Assembly: GCA_035642095.1 (NCBI GenBank)
Contig: DASQTB010000082.1
Span: 1 to 11,115, forward strand
DNA length: 11,115 nt
Source: DASQTB01 sp035642095
GTDB lineage: Bacteria; Actinomycetota; UBA4738; CALAEC01
Direction of reading: 5' to 3'
In this document: in pieces, positions 1 through 6,161 of the stretch
How the letters are laid out: every line of letters starts with the position of its first letter
Position numbering within the stretch: the first letter of the stretch is position 1
Made by a program: the position numbers and the translations under genes
The notes under the pieces: generated by a model
Databases searched by the model: none
What the model was told of the DNA's origin: nothing
What the model saw: the letters and a program-made list of their open reading frames with translations, nothing else

Positions 1-27
1 CGCACGCCAGGTCGTGCTAGGGCCAGC

Positions 28-50
28 GTGCGAGGCCCGCACCGGTTTTA
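28..50 (+). terminator. Possible intrinsic terminator at left edge
   Basis: A 5-bp GC stem (GTGCG 28-32 with CGCAC 38-42, loop AGGCC) is followed by CGG and then TTTTA at 46-50. This would suit a terminator for a plus-strand gene lying left of the window. The stem is short and the T-run brief. The same 5' arm can pair instead with bases 1-7, so the assignment is tentative. Confidence 0.3.
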
Positions 51-98
51 TGCGCAATCCGCTGGCGCAGCCAATGGGCGGCCCCGCTCCCTGAAATG

Positions 99-116
99 GG
101 CCGGAGTCATCCGGCC
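99..116 (-). terminator. Hairpin downstream of tRNA-Arg, possible terminator
   Basis: A perfect 7-bp stem (GGCCGGA 99-105, TCCGGCC 110-116) has a 4-base loop. It lies 32 bases beyond the 3' end of the minus-strand tRNA. Read on the minus strand it is followed by CATTTC, a weak U-tract. Position and stem strength fit a tRNA terminator; the poor U-tract is the main doubt. Confidence 0.35.
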
Positions 117-127
117 AGGTCAGGCTA

Positions 128-151
128 CCTCTGAAGTGCCCTCTGAAGTGC
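128..151. repeat. Perfect 12-bp tandem duplication touching the tRNA 3' end
   Basis: CCTCTGAAGTGC occurs at 128-139 and again, directly abutting, at 140-151. The second copy covers the discriminator base and the last two acceptor bases of the tRNA (149-151); the first copy lies just outside the gene. This looks like a slippage duplication, or less likely the scar of a past event at the tRNA 3' end. No integrase or long att-type repeat is visible. Confidence 0.8.
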
Positions 152-220
152 CCCCGGGAGGACTCGAACCTCCGCACCTGGTTCCGGAGACCAGTGCTCT
201 ATCCCCTGAGCTACGGGGGC
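149..220 (-). tRNA. tRNA-Arg (anticodon CCG)
   Basis: On the minus strand this stretch folds into a complete 72-base cloverleaf. The acceptor stem is GCCCCCG with CGGGGGC, followed by TA at positions 8-9, and the D stem is GCTC/GAGC around an 8-base loop. The anticodon stem is CTGGT/ACCAG with loop CTCCGGA, giving anticodon CCG, which reads the arginine codon CGG. The T stem is GGAGG/CCTCC with the loop TTCGAGT. The discriminator is A. CCA is not encoded, since the next bases are CT, so CCA must be added enzymatically. It lies divergent from, and about 0.5 kb away from, argS, whose product would charge it. Confidence 0.96.
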
Positions 221-230
221 TCCACGGTCA

Positions 231-236
231 ATGGTA
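231..236 (-). promoter_or_regulatory. Candidate -10 box for tRNA-Arg
   Basis: On the minus strand the hexamer TACCAT (TANNNT type) lies 10 bases upstream of the mature tRNA 5' end. That leaves room for a short leader removed by RNase P. No convincing -35 hexamer is seen at 16-18 bases spacing because that region is a C-run, so support is weak. Confidence 0.25.
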
Positions 237-240
237 ACAA

Positions 241-271
241 TCCGCCCTGGGGGGGGCGGTGTCCGGGCGGA
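241..271. other. Two mutually exclusive GC hairpins between tRNA and regulator gene
   Basis: TCCGCCC at 241-247 can pair with GGGCGGA at 265-271 (7 bp, 17-base loop). Alternatively, CCGCCC at 242-247 can pair with GGGCGG at 254-259 (6 bp, 6-base loop). The repeated GGGCGG arms and an unbroken run of eight G sit in the divergent gap between the tRNA and the response-regulator gene, so they may belong to either promoter region. No function is assigned. Confidence 0.4.
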
Positions 272-281
272 TCACCGTCGG

Positions 282-298
282 TATGATGGCCTGGTTTG
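282..298 (+). promoter_or_regulatory. Candidate leaderless-type promoter for the response-regulator operon
   Basis: TATGAT at 282-287 is a good match to a -10 hexamer and stands 8 bases before the TTG at 296. This is the spacing at which transcription would start at or almost at the start codon. The expected -35 region (259-264, GTGTCC) matches the consensus poorly, so the promoter rests mainly on the -10 box and on its similarity to two better examples in this window. It would serve the six-gene operon. Confidence 0.4.
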
Positions 299-682
299 AG
301 GGGGACGGGCGCACCGATCAAGGTTCTGGCCGCCGATGACGACCCCGTGATCCTCCGGCTGATCGAGGTCAACCTCTCGCTGGAGGGGTTCGACGTCGAG
401 ACGGCGGCCCGGGGCGAGGATGTCCTGGCCAAGGCGCAGGACGTGGGTCCCCAGGTGATCGTCCTCGACGTGATGATGCCGGGCATGACCGGGTGGGACG
501 TGGCCCGCCAGCTCAGGGCCGACGCGGCAACCGCGCACATCCCGATCGTGTTCCTCTCCGCCCGGACCCAAGAGGAGGACCGGCGTATGGGGCAGGAGCT
601 CGGAGTGGCCGAGTACGTCAGCAAGCCCTTCGACCCGGGCGACCTGGTGGGCACGATCCGCCGGCTGGCGGACCGGGCCTGA
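296..682 (+). CDS. Single-domain response regulator (receiver domain, CheY-like)
   Basis: This 128-residue protein consists of one receiver (REC) domain and has no output domain. The phosphorylation site is visible: acidic pocket D14-D16, phospho-acceptor D58 in LDVMMPGMTGWD, switch residue S89 in VFLSART, and conserved lysine K110 in SKPFD. The first strand, IKVLAADDDP, begins at residue 8. An in-frame TGA at 284 rules out an earlier start, and the next in-frame ATG, GTG or TTG (GTG at 347) would delete strand 1, so TTG at 296 is the only ordinary start available. No Shine-Dalgarno lies upstream, but a TATGAT box does. No histidine kinase is in the window, so it is an orphan. It is 16 bases upstream of argS and probably heads that operon. 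The signal and partner cannot be deduced; proteins of this size may act by protein-protein contact or phosphotransfer. Confidence 0.88.
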   Translation: MRGTGAPIKVLAADDDPVILRLIEVNLSLEGFDVETAARGEDVLAKAQDVGPQVIVLDVMMPGMTGWDVARQLRADAATAHIPIVFLSARTQEEDRRMGQELGVAEYVSKPFDPGDLVGTIRRLADRA

Positions 683-698
683 GCAGAGGGACTGCCTC

Positions 699-2372
699 GT
701 GATCGAGCGGCAGCTCGCCGATCTCATCCGAACGGCCGCCCTGGAGCTGTGGCCGGGACTCGACGAGGCCGGCATCGAGTTCGAGGTCGTTCGGCCCCGG
801 CAGAAGGAGCACGGGGACTTCTCCACGAACGCCGCCCTGGTGATCGGGGCGGCCAAGGAGCTGAATCCCCGGCAGGTGGCGGAGGATCTGGTCCGTCGCC
901 TTCCCAGGTCGGAGGTCGTGGCGACGACGGAGGTAGCCGGCCCCGGGTTCATCAACTTCACGCTGTCCTCCGGCTGGCTCTACCGGGTCCTGGACCAGAT
1001 CGAGCGGGCCGGGGACCGGTACGGTCGGATCGACGCCGAGGAGCCGCTGTCCGTCCAGATCGAGTTCGTCTCCGCCAACCCCACCGGACCCCTGCACATC
1101 GGACACGCTCGCAACGCGGTCCTGGGCGACGCGCTGGCCAGCGTCCTGGAGGCGGCCGGCCACCGGGTCCAGCGGGAGTACTACATCAACGACGCCGGCC
1201 GGCAGATGGACCTTTTCGGGGCCTCGGTCGAGGCCCGGTATCTCGAGCTCCTCGGGCGACCGGCCTCGCTGCCGGACGAGGGCTACCGGGGCGCGTACGT
1301 CGTCGACCTCGCCCAGGAGATCCGGGCCGAACACGGGGACGCGCTGGCCGATCTCCCGGTCGGCCAGCGCGCGGCCGAGATCAAGGAGGAAGCCGAGCGC
1401 CGCATCTTCGTGTGGATCCGGCGAACGCTCGACCGATTCCGGGTCCGGTTCGACTCCTGGTTCTCAGAGCGGTCACTCCACGAATCTGGACAGATCGCGG
1501 CGGCGGTCGAGAAGCTTCGGAGCACGGGTCACGCCTACGACCAGGAGGGGGCGGTCTGGTTCCGGTCGACGGTGTTCGGCGACGACAAGGACCGCGTGCT
1601 GGTCAGGAGCAACGGCAACCCCACGTACTTCGCCGTCGACTGCGCGTACCTCCTCAACAAGTTCGACCGGGGCTTCGACCACCTGGTGTACGTGTGGGGA
1701 GCCGATCACCACGGAGACGTGGCTCGGGTGAAGGGCGCCGCCCGGGCGCTGGGGTTCGATCCCTCCGCGGTGGAGCTCCTCCTGTACCAATTCGTATCGT
1801 TCTCCCGCCGGGGCGAACCCGTCCGGATGAGCAAGAGAACGGGCGACGTGGTCACCCTGGACGAGCTCCTCGACGAGGTCGGTCCGGACGCGGCCCGGTA
1901 CACCCTCGTGGCTCGGTCGGCGGACACGCCCATCGATTTCGACGTCGAGGCCGTGACCCGGCAGAGCCTGGACAACCCCGTGTACTACGTGCAGTACGCT
2001 CACGCCCGGATCGCCAGCCTGATCCGGTTCGCCGAGGAGCGAGGGACGAAGCTCGAGCCGTTCGATCGCGTCGAGCCGGACCGACTGACGCACCAGACGG
2101 AGCTCGACCTCCTCCGGAAGCTGTCCGACTACCCGGAGCAGGTTCGACACGCCGCCGACCTCCGGGCTCCCTACCGGCTGGCCCGATACGCCGAGGAGCT
2201 GTCGGCGGACTTCCACCGCTTCTACACCGAATGCAGGGTCGTCACCGAGGACGGCGAGCTGACCCAGGCCCGGCTCCACCTTTCCGCGGCCACCCGTCAG
2301 GTCCTGGCCAACGTCCTGGCCCTGCTCGGGGTCACGGCGCCGGAGTCGATGGAGCGCCTGGAGGAACGGTGA
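699..2372 (+). CDS. argS: Arginyl-tRNA synthetase
   Basis: This 557-residue class Ia synthetase attaches arginine to tRNA-Arg in the cytoplasm using ATP. The N-terminal tRNA-recognition domain covers about residues 1-90. The catalytic fold follows, with the HIGH signature at 133-136 inside SANPTGPLHIGHARN. The typical ArgRS block WGADHHGDVARVKG lies at about 333-346, and the KMSKS-equivalent loop is MSKRTGD from 377. The C-terminal anticodon-binding DALR domain begins at roughly 425 and ends in the customary LLGVTAPESM, with a six-residue tail ERLEER. The GTG start is supported by AGAGGGA at 685-691, 7 bases upstream. Length is normal for the family. The stop overlaps the next gene's GTG (GTGA). 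A tRNA-Arg(CCG) lies nearby on the other strand. Identification is secure. Confidence 0.98.
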   Translation: MIERQLADLIRTAALELWPGLDEAGIEFEVVRPRQKEHGDFSTNAALVIGAAKELNPRQVAEDLVRRLPRSEVVATTEVAGPGFINFTLSSGWLYRVLDQIERAGDRYGRIDAEEPLSVQIEFVSANPTGPLHIGHARNAVLGDALASVLEAAGHRVQREYYINDAGRQMDLFGASVEARYLELLGRPASLPDEGYRGAYVVDLAQEIRAEHGDALADLPVGQRAAEIKEEAERRIFVWIRRTLDRFRVRFDSWFSERSLHESGQIAAAVEKLRSTGHAYDQEGAVWFRSTVFGDDKDRVLVRSNGNPTYFAVDCAYLLNKFDRGFDHLVYVWGADHHGDVARVKGAARALGFDPSAVELLLYQFVSFSRRGEPVRMSKRTGDVVTLDELLDEVGPDAARYTLVARSADTPIDFDVEAVTRQSLDNPVYYVQYAHARIASLIRFAEERGTKLEPFDRVEPDRLTHQTELDLLRKLSDYPEQVRHAADLRAPYRLARYAEELSADFHRFYTECRVVTEDGELTQARLHLSAATRQVLANVLALLGVTAPESMERLEER

Positions 2373-2917
2373 CCGGACGGCCGCCCAGCGGGGGACCGGT
2401 GCCCGATGCCCCACCGCCGCCGGGCGTCGAGGTTCGCCCCGCGCGACCGAGGGACCGGAAGCAGGTGCTGCGCCTCCTCCAGGAGGTCGCCGCCGAGGCC
2501 CGGTTCATCCGGACCGAGACCGTCGACCAGGAGCGGTCCCGACGCGAGGGGCGGAGGATCCGGATCTCGTGGACACTGGATCGTGCCACCATCGTGGCCA
2601 CGGTGAACGGGAGGGTGATTGGGAACCTCGGCATCTTCCGGGAGGCGGCGTCGGCGGGACGGCACGTCGCCGCCCTGGGGATGATGGTGGCCCGTGACTG
2701 GCGCGGGCGGGGGGTCGGGTCCGCCCTCCTGGCCGAAGGGTTCCGGTGGGCTTCGTGGGCCGGCGTAGAGAAGGTCACCCTGACGGTGTATCCGGACAAC
2801 GAGCCGGCCATCCGCCTGTATCGGAGGTTCGGCTTCGTGGAGGAGGGACGGCTGAGCGGACAGTCGAAGAAGTCCCACGGCTACGAGGACGAGATCTTCA
2901 TGGCCCGGTGGCTGTGA
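2369..2917 (+). CDS. GNAT-family N-acetyltransferase
   Basis: This 182-residue protein has the GNAT fold, which transfers acetyl from acetyl-CoA to an amine. After a proline-rich N-terminus, strand 1 starts at VEVRPARPRD. The acetyl-CoA pyrophosphate-binding motif A is clear in LGMMVARDWRGRGVGSALL (R-G-R-G-V-G). It is followed by LTVYPDNEPAIRLYRRFGF, the motif B region typical of RimI-like and related acetyltransferases, and it ends in EDEIFMARWL. The substrate cannot be read from the sequence. The start is GTG at 2369, overlapping the argS stop by 4 bases with GGAGGA just upstream. A GTG at 2399 is an alternative that would shorten the protein by 10 residues. It overlaps hom by 4 bases at its end, so it is embedded in the threonine operon, in the place where mycobacteria carry lysA. 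Confidence 0.9.
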   Translation: MTGRPPSGGPVPDAPPPPGVEVRPARPRDRKQVLRLLQEVAAEARFIRTETVDQERSRREGRRIRISWTLDRATIVATVNGRVIGNLGIFREAASAGRHVAALGMMVARDWRGRGVGSALLAEGFRWASWAGVEKVTLTVYPDNEPAIRLYRRFGFVEEGRLSGQSKKSHGYEDEIFMARWL

Positions 2918-4191
2918 GAAGCCCCGCCGCCGTGGGGCTCCTCGGATTCGGAACGGTGGGCTCGGCGGTGGCCCGGCTCCTGGAGGCCCACGCCCACGAG
3001 ATCCGGGAGCGTGCCGGCGGTCCGGTCGGCGTCCACGCCGTCTCCCTGCGAGATCCGGACCGACCACGGGAGCGACCACCCGATGGGGTCCTGGTCCACA
3101 CCGATCCGATGGCGGTCGTCGAGGATCCTCAGACGGAGATCGTGGTGGAGGTCATGGGCGGGATCGAGCCGGCCCGGACCCTGATCCACCGCGCGTTGGA
3201 CCTGGATAAGCCCGTGGTGACCGCGAACAAGGAGCTGCTGGCCAATCACGGCGGCGAGCTGTTCGAACATGCAGCGACCCGCCACGTCGGTCTGTACTTC
3301 GAGGCCGCCGTGGCCGGAGGGATCCCGCTGATCCGGCCCCTGCGAGAGTCGCTGGTGGGGGAGCGCATCGACCGGATTCTGGGCATCGTCAACGGAACCA
3401 CGAACTACGTCCTCACTCGGATGACCGAAGACGGGACGGCCTATGAGGCCGCTCTGGCGGATGCGCAACGTCTCGGGTACGCGGAGCCCGATCCAACGGA
3501 CGACGTCGAGGGGTTCGACGCCGCGGCGAAGTGCGCCATCCTGGCGTCGCTGGCCTTCCACACCCGAGTCATGGTCGGCGACGTGCATCGGGAGGGGATC
3601 GCCCGGGTCTCGGTGGAGGACATCGAGTTCGCCCGGCGGCTGGGGTACGTGGTGAAGCTCCTGGCGGTAGCCGAGCTCGAGGACGGAGACGTCGCGGTCC
3701 GGGTCCATCCCGCCATGGTTCCCGTCGATCATCCCCTGGCCGCCGTCCGGGACTCCTTCAACGCGGTGTTCGTTCACGGGCCGCACGTGGGAGAGCTGAT
3801 GTTCTACGGGCGGGGCGCCGGGGGAGATCCCACGTCCGTCGCCGTGGTGGGCGACGTCGTCGCCGCGGCCCGCGAGAGGGGGGCCGGATTTCCCTCCCCG
3901 TGGTTCGACGAACGTCCGGTCCGGCCGATGGAGCGGATGGAGGCGCAGTACTACCTGCTCCTCGACGTGGTCGATCGGCCCGGCGTGCTGGCCCAGGTGG
4001 CGGCGGCCTTCGGGGACCATCGGGTGTCGATCAAGAGCGTGTGGCAGGAGGGGACCGGGGACGACGCCCTGCTGGTCCTGATCACCCACCGGGCCAACGA
4101 GGGAGCGCTCCAGGCCACGGTGCGGGCTCTGGAGGGCCTGGAACCCGTGCTCGAGGTGCGAAGCGTGCTCCGGGTGGAGGGGGAGGAGTAG
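2914..4191 (+). CDS. hom: Homoserine dehydrogenase
   Basis: This 425-residue enzyme reduces aspartate semialdehyde to homoserine with NAD(P)H, at the branch toward threonine and methionine. The Rossmann nucleotide-binding loop GFGTVG is at 11-16. The conserved block KPVVTANKELLANHG (99-113) carries the family lysine K106. The catalytic region AAVAGGIPLIRPL...GIVNGTTNYVLTRM runs from 131 to 170, and DPTDDVEGFDAAAK at 193-206 carries the substrate-binding acid and lysine residues. A C-terminal ACT domain (about 345-420, YYLLLDVVDRPGVLAQVAAAF) suggests feedback control by threonine, as known for this family. GTG at 2914 forms a GTGA overlap with the upstream stop; GTG at 2908 is a possible alternative start. 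No Shine-Dalgarno is evident, so translation is probably coupled. It is the monofunctional form, without a fused aspartokinase. Confidence 0.97.
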   Translation: MRSPAAVGLLGFGTVGSAVARLLEAHAHEIRERAGGPVGVHAVSLRDPDRPRERPPDGVLVHTDPMAVVEDPQTEIVVEVMGGIEPARTLIHRALDLDKPVVTANKELLANHGGELFEHAATRHVGLYFEAAVAGGIPLIRPLRESLVGERIDRILGIVNGTTNYVLTRMTEDGTAYEAALADAQRLGYAEPDPTDDVEGFDAAAKCAILASLAFHTRVMVGDVHREGIARVSVEDIEFARRLGYVVKLLAVAELEDGDVAVRVHPAMVPVDHPLAAVRDSFNAVFVHGPHVGELMFYGRGAGGDPTSVAVVGDVVAAARERGAGFPSPWFDERPVRPMERMEAQYYLLLDVVDRPGVLAQVAAAFGDHRVSIKSVWQEGTGDDALLVLITHRANEGALQATVRALEGLEPVLEVRSVLRVEGEE

Positions 4192-4194
4192 CCT

Positions 4195-5247
4195 GTGGCC
4201 GGGCCGTGGCGGGGAGTCATCGCCGAGTATCGCGACCGACTCCCGGTGAGCGATTCCACCCCGGTGGTGACGTTCCTGGAAGGAGGGACGCCGCTGGTCC
4301 CCTCGGAGCCGCTGTCGGAGGACACGGGCTGCCGCGTCTTCCTGAAGTACGAGGGAACCAACCCGACCGGATCGTTCAAGGACCGAGGGATGACGGTCGC
4401 GGTGTCCCGGGCTTTGGAGCGCGGCGTGAAGGTGGTGGCCTGCGCGTCGACGGGCAATACCAGTGCCTCGGCGGCCGCCTACGCGGCCCGCGCCGGCTTG
4501 ACCTGCGCCGTGGTGGTTCCTCGAGGCGGCGTCGCCGCCGGGAAGCTGGCCCAGACCCTGGCCGCGGGGGCCCGGGTCCTGGAGGTCGATGGATCGTTCG
4601 ACCAGGCCCTCCGGATCACCCGTGAGCTGGCCGAGCGTTATCCCGTCGAGCTGGTGAACTCGATCAACCCGGACCGGATCGAGGGCCAGAAGACGTGCGC
4701 CTTCGAGATCTGCGACGTCCTGGGGCGCGCTCCGGACCTCCACCTGATGCCGGTGGGGAACGCCGGGAACATCACCAGTCACTGGAAGGGCTACACGGAG
4801 GAGCGGGAGGCGGCGGCGATCGACCGGTTACCCAGGATGTTCGGCTTCCAGGCGGATGGTGCGGCCCCGATCGTGCGGGGCGAGCCCGTGGACGCCCCCG
4901 ACACCGTGGCCAGCGCGATCCGCATCGGCAACCCAGCCTCGTGGCAGGGCGCGGTGGCCGCCGCCGACGAGTCGGGCGGGGAGATCATGGCCGTCTCCGA
5001 CGACGACATCATGGCCGCATACGACGGGCTGGCCCGGCAGGGGCTGTTCTGCGAGCCGGCGTCGGCCGCCTCCGTGGCCGGTCTCCGGCTCCTGGCCCGG
5101 ACCGGGCGGTTGGAGCGCGGTCAGGTCGTGGCCTGCGTCCTCACCGGCCACGGGCTCAAGGATCCCGACACGGCCCGGGCGGAGGCGGGTCAACCGGTTC
5201 CCATCGAGGCCGAACCCGACGCCGTCGCGGCGGAGCTCGGCCTGTAG
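4195..5247 (+). CDS. thrC: Threonine synthase
   Basis: This 350-residue pyridoxal-phosphate enzyme of fold type II converts O-phosphohomoserine to threonine and phosphate, the last step of the pathway. The cofactor lysine is K62 in TNPTGSFKDRGM. The phosphate-binding loop of the cofactor is seen in CASTGNTSASAAA (83-95), and PVGNAGNITSHWKGY and VLTGHGLKDP are further family blocks. The compact length matches the short bacterial class of ThrC, not the longer yeast/E. coli class. The GTG start has a strong Shine-Dalgarno, GGGAGGAG at 4181-4188, 6 bases upstream. That Shine-Dalgarno lies in the last codons of hom, only 3 bases separate the two genes, and thrB follows after another 3 bases, giving the hom-thrC-thrB order familiar from actinobacteria. 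Confidence 0.97.
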   Translation: MAGPWRGVIAEYRDRLPVSDSTPVVTFLEGGTPLVPSEPLSEDTGCRVFLKYEGTNPTGSFKDRGMTVAVSRALERGVKVVACASTGNTSASAAAYAARAGLTCAVVVPRGGVAAGKLAQTLAAGARVLEVDGSFDQALRITRELAERYPVELVNSINPDRIEGQKTCAFEICDVLGRAPDLHLMPVGNAGNITSHWKGYTEEREAAAIDRLPRMFGFQADGAAPIVRGEPVDAPDTVASAIRIGNPASWQGAVAAADESGGEIMAVSDDDIMAAYDGLARQGLFCEPASAASVAGLRLLARTGRLERGQVVACVLTGHGLKDPDTARAEAGQPVPIEAEPDAVAAELGL

Positions 5248-5250
5248 CCG

Positions 5251-6126
5251 ATGCGGATCATCGTGCGCCTGCCGGCCACGGTGGCCAATCTCGGTCCGGG
5301 GTTCGACACCCTGGCTCTGGCCCTCGATCTGTGGAACGAGGTGGAGGTCGACCTCGAGGCGTCGCCGGCGGTCGAGGTGCGGGGCCAGGGTGTGGGAGAG
5401 CTCCCCGAGGACGCGTCGAACCTGGTGTTCCGGGCGATGGCGCACCTCGCCGGCGAGGCCGGGGGAGCGCTGCCACCGTTCGCCCTTCGGTGCACGAACC
5501 GCATCCCGCTGGAGCGCGGGTTGGGCTCTTCTGCCGCCGCCGTGGTCGGGGGCCTCGTCGCCGCCGACCGCGTCCTGGGGCTGGGCCTCGAGCCCGATCG
5601 ACTCCTCGACGTCGCGGTGGAAATCGAGGGCCATGCCGACAACGTGGCGGCCTGCCTTCGGGGGGGTCTGGTGATCGCGTACCTCTCCTCAGATGGGTGG
5701 CGGGCCGAGCGTCTCGATCCCCACGACGACCTCCGTCCGGTGCTGGTCATCCCCGAACACGACCGCATCGCCACCGACGCCGCCCGACGGGTCCTACCGC
5801 GGGACGTTCCGCTGGCCGACGCGGCGTTCAACGCCGGCCGGACGGCGCTGGCGGTGCTGGCCCTGACTCGGAACCTCGACGTCTTGCCGGTCGCTCTGGA
5901 GGATCGACTCCACCAATCTCGGCGACTCCCCCTGGCACCGGGCTCCCGAGCGGTGTTCGACCAGCTCAGGGCGGCCGGGGTGCCGGTGTGCGTGGCCGGA
6001 GCCGGCCCGTCGCTGCTGGCGTTCGAGACCGGCGGCGTCCCGGTGCCGGAGCCGGGACCCTCGTGGAGGACCCTCCGCCTACAGGTCGCTCGGAACGGCG
6101 CCGATGTCCGCTTGGAGGGACATTGA
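5251..6126 (+). CDS. thrB: Homoserine kinase (GHMP kinase family)
   Basis: This 291-residue GHMP-superfamily kinase phosphorylates homoserine with ATP, making the O-phosphohomoserine used by ThrC. The N-terminal motif PATVANLGPGFDTLALAL (8-25) is characteristic of ThrB. The ATP-binding motif is PLERGLGSSAAA at 86-97, followed by an EIEGHADNVAACLRGGLV block (about 128-145). The C-terminal GHMP motif VAGAGPSLLAF comes near residue 250. ATG at 5251 is 3 bases after the thrC stop, without a clear Shine-Dalgarno at good spacing, so translation is probably coupled to thrC. The last codon and stop of this gene contribute to the TTGAGC box that appears to be the -35 element of the following gene. The length is near the lower end of the family but no domain is missing. 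Confidence 0.97.
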   Translation: MRIIVRLPATVANLGPGFDTLALALDLWNEVEVDLEASPAVEVRGQGVGELPEDASNLVFRAMAHLAGEAGGALPPFALRCTNRIPLERGLGSSAAAVVGGLVAADRVLGLGLEPDRLLDVAVEIEGHADNVAACLRGGLVIAYLSSDGWRAERLDPHDDLRPVLVIPEHDRIATDAARRVLPRDVPLADAAFNAGRTALAVLALTRNLDVLPVALEDRLHQSRRLPLAPGSRAVFDQLRAAGVPVCVAGAGPSLLAFETGGVPVPEPGPSWRTLRLQVARNGADVRLEGH

Positions 6127-6161
6127 GCGCGCCCCGCGACGACCCTAGACTGGAGCTGATG
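6123..6161 (+). promoter_or_regulatory. Leaderless-type promoter for the debranching-enzyme gene
   Basis: TTGAGC (6123-6128) and TAGACT (6146-6151) are separated by exactly 17 bases, matching a housekeeping-sigma -35/-10 pair. The ATG at 6159 follows the -10 box after 7 bases, so transcription should begin at or beside the start codon. The -35 box overlaps the thrB stop codon (6124-6126). The same layout recurs upstream of the RTX gene, which raises confidence in both. Confidence 0.6.

Noticed and set aside
128..220. Attachment site of an integrated element at the tRNA-Arg
   Set aside because: The repeat is only 12 bp, is in direct tandem, includes just three tRNA bases, and no integrase, excisionase or foreign-looking DNA is present.
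28..237. Open frame of 69 codons on the plus strand at the left edge
   Set aside because: It runs antisense through the whole tRNA-Arg gene, has no Shine-Dalgarno and no recognisable protein features.
749..2368. Long open frame continuous with the acetyltransferase but overlapping argS in another phase
   Set aside because: The translation is Arg/Gly/Pro-rich, as expected from the shadow frame of a high-GC gene. The GNAT domain starts only after 2369, where a GTG coupled to the argS stop exists.
2881..4782. 633-codon open frame on the minus strand opposite hom and thrC
   Set aside because: High-GC coding sequence commonly leaves the antisense frame open. The product is His/Arg/Gly-rich with no motif, while hom and thrC on the plus strand are unmistakable.
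6123..6125. TTG at 6123 as start of the debranching enzyme
   Set aside because: It is in frame, but it coincides with the probable -35 hexamer TTGAGC, and an ATG at 6159 has ideal leaderless spacing.
4695..6158. Upstream extension of the debranching-enzyme frame through thrC and thrB
   Set aside because: The extension is compositionally a shadow of thrC/thrB; family similarity and the promoter both point to ATG 6159.
683..6158. Threonine attenuator, riboswitch or T-box within the operon
   Set aside because: Gaps between genes are 3-32 bases, leaving no room for a leader RNA, and no Thr/Ile-rich leader peptide was seen.
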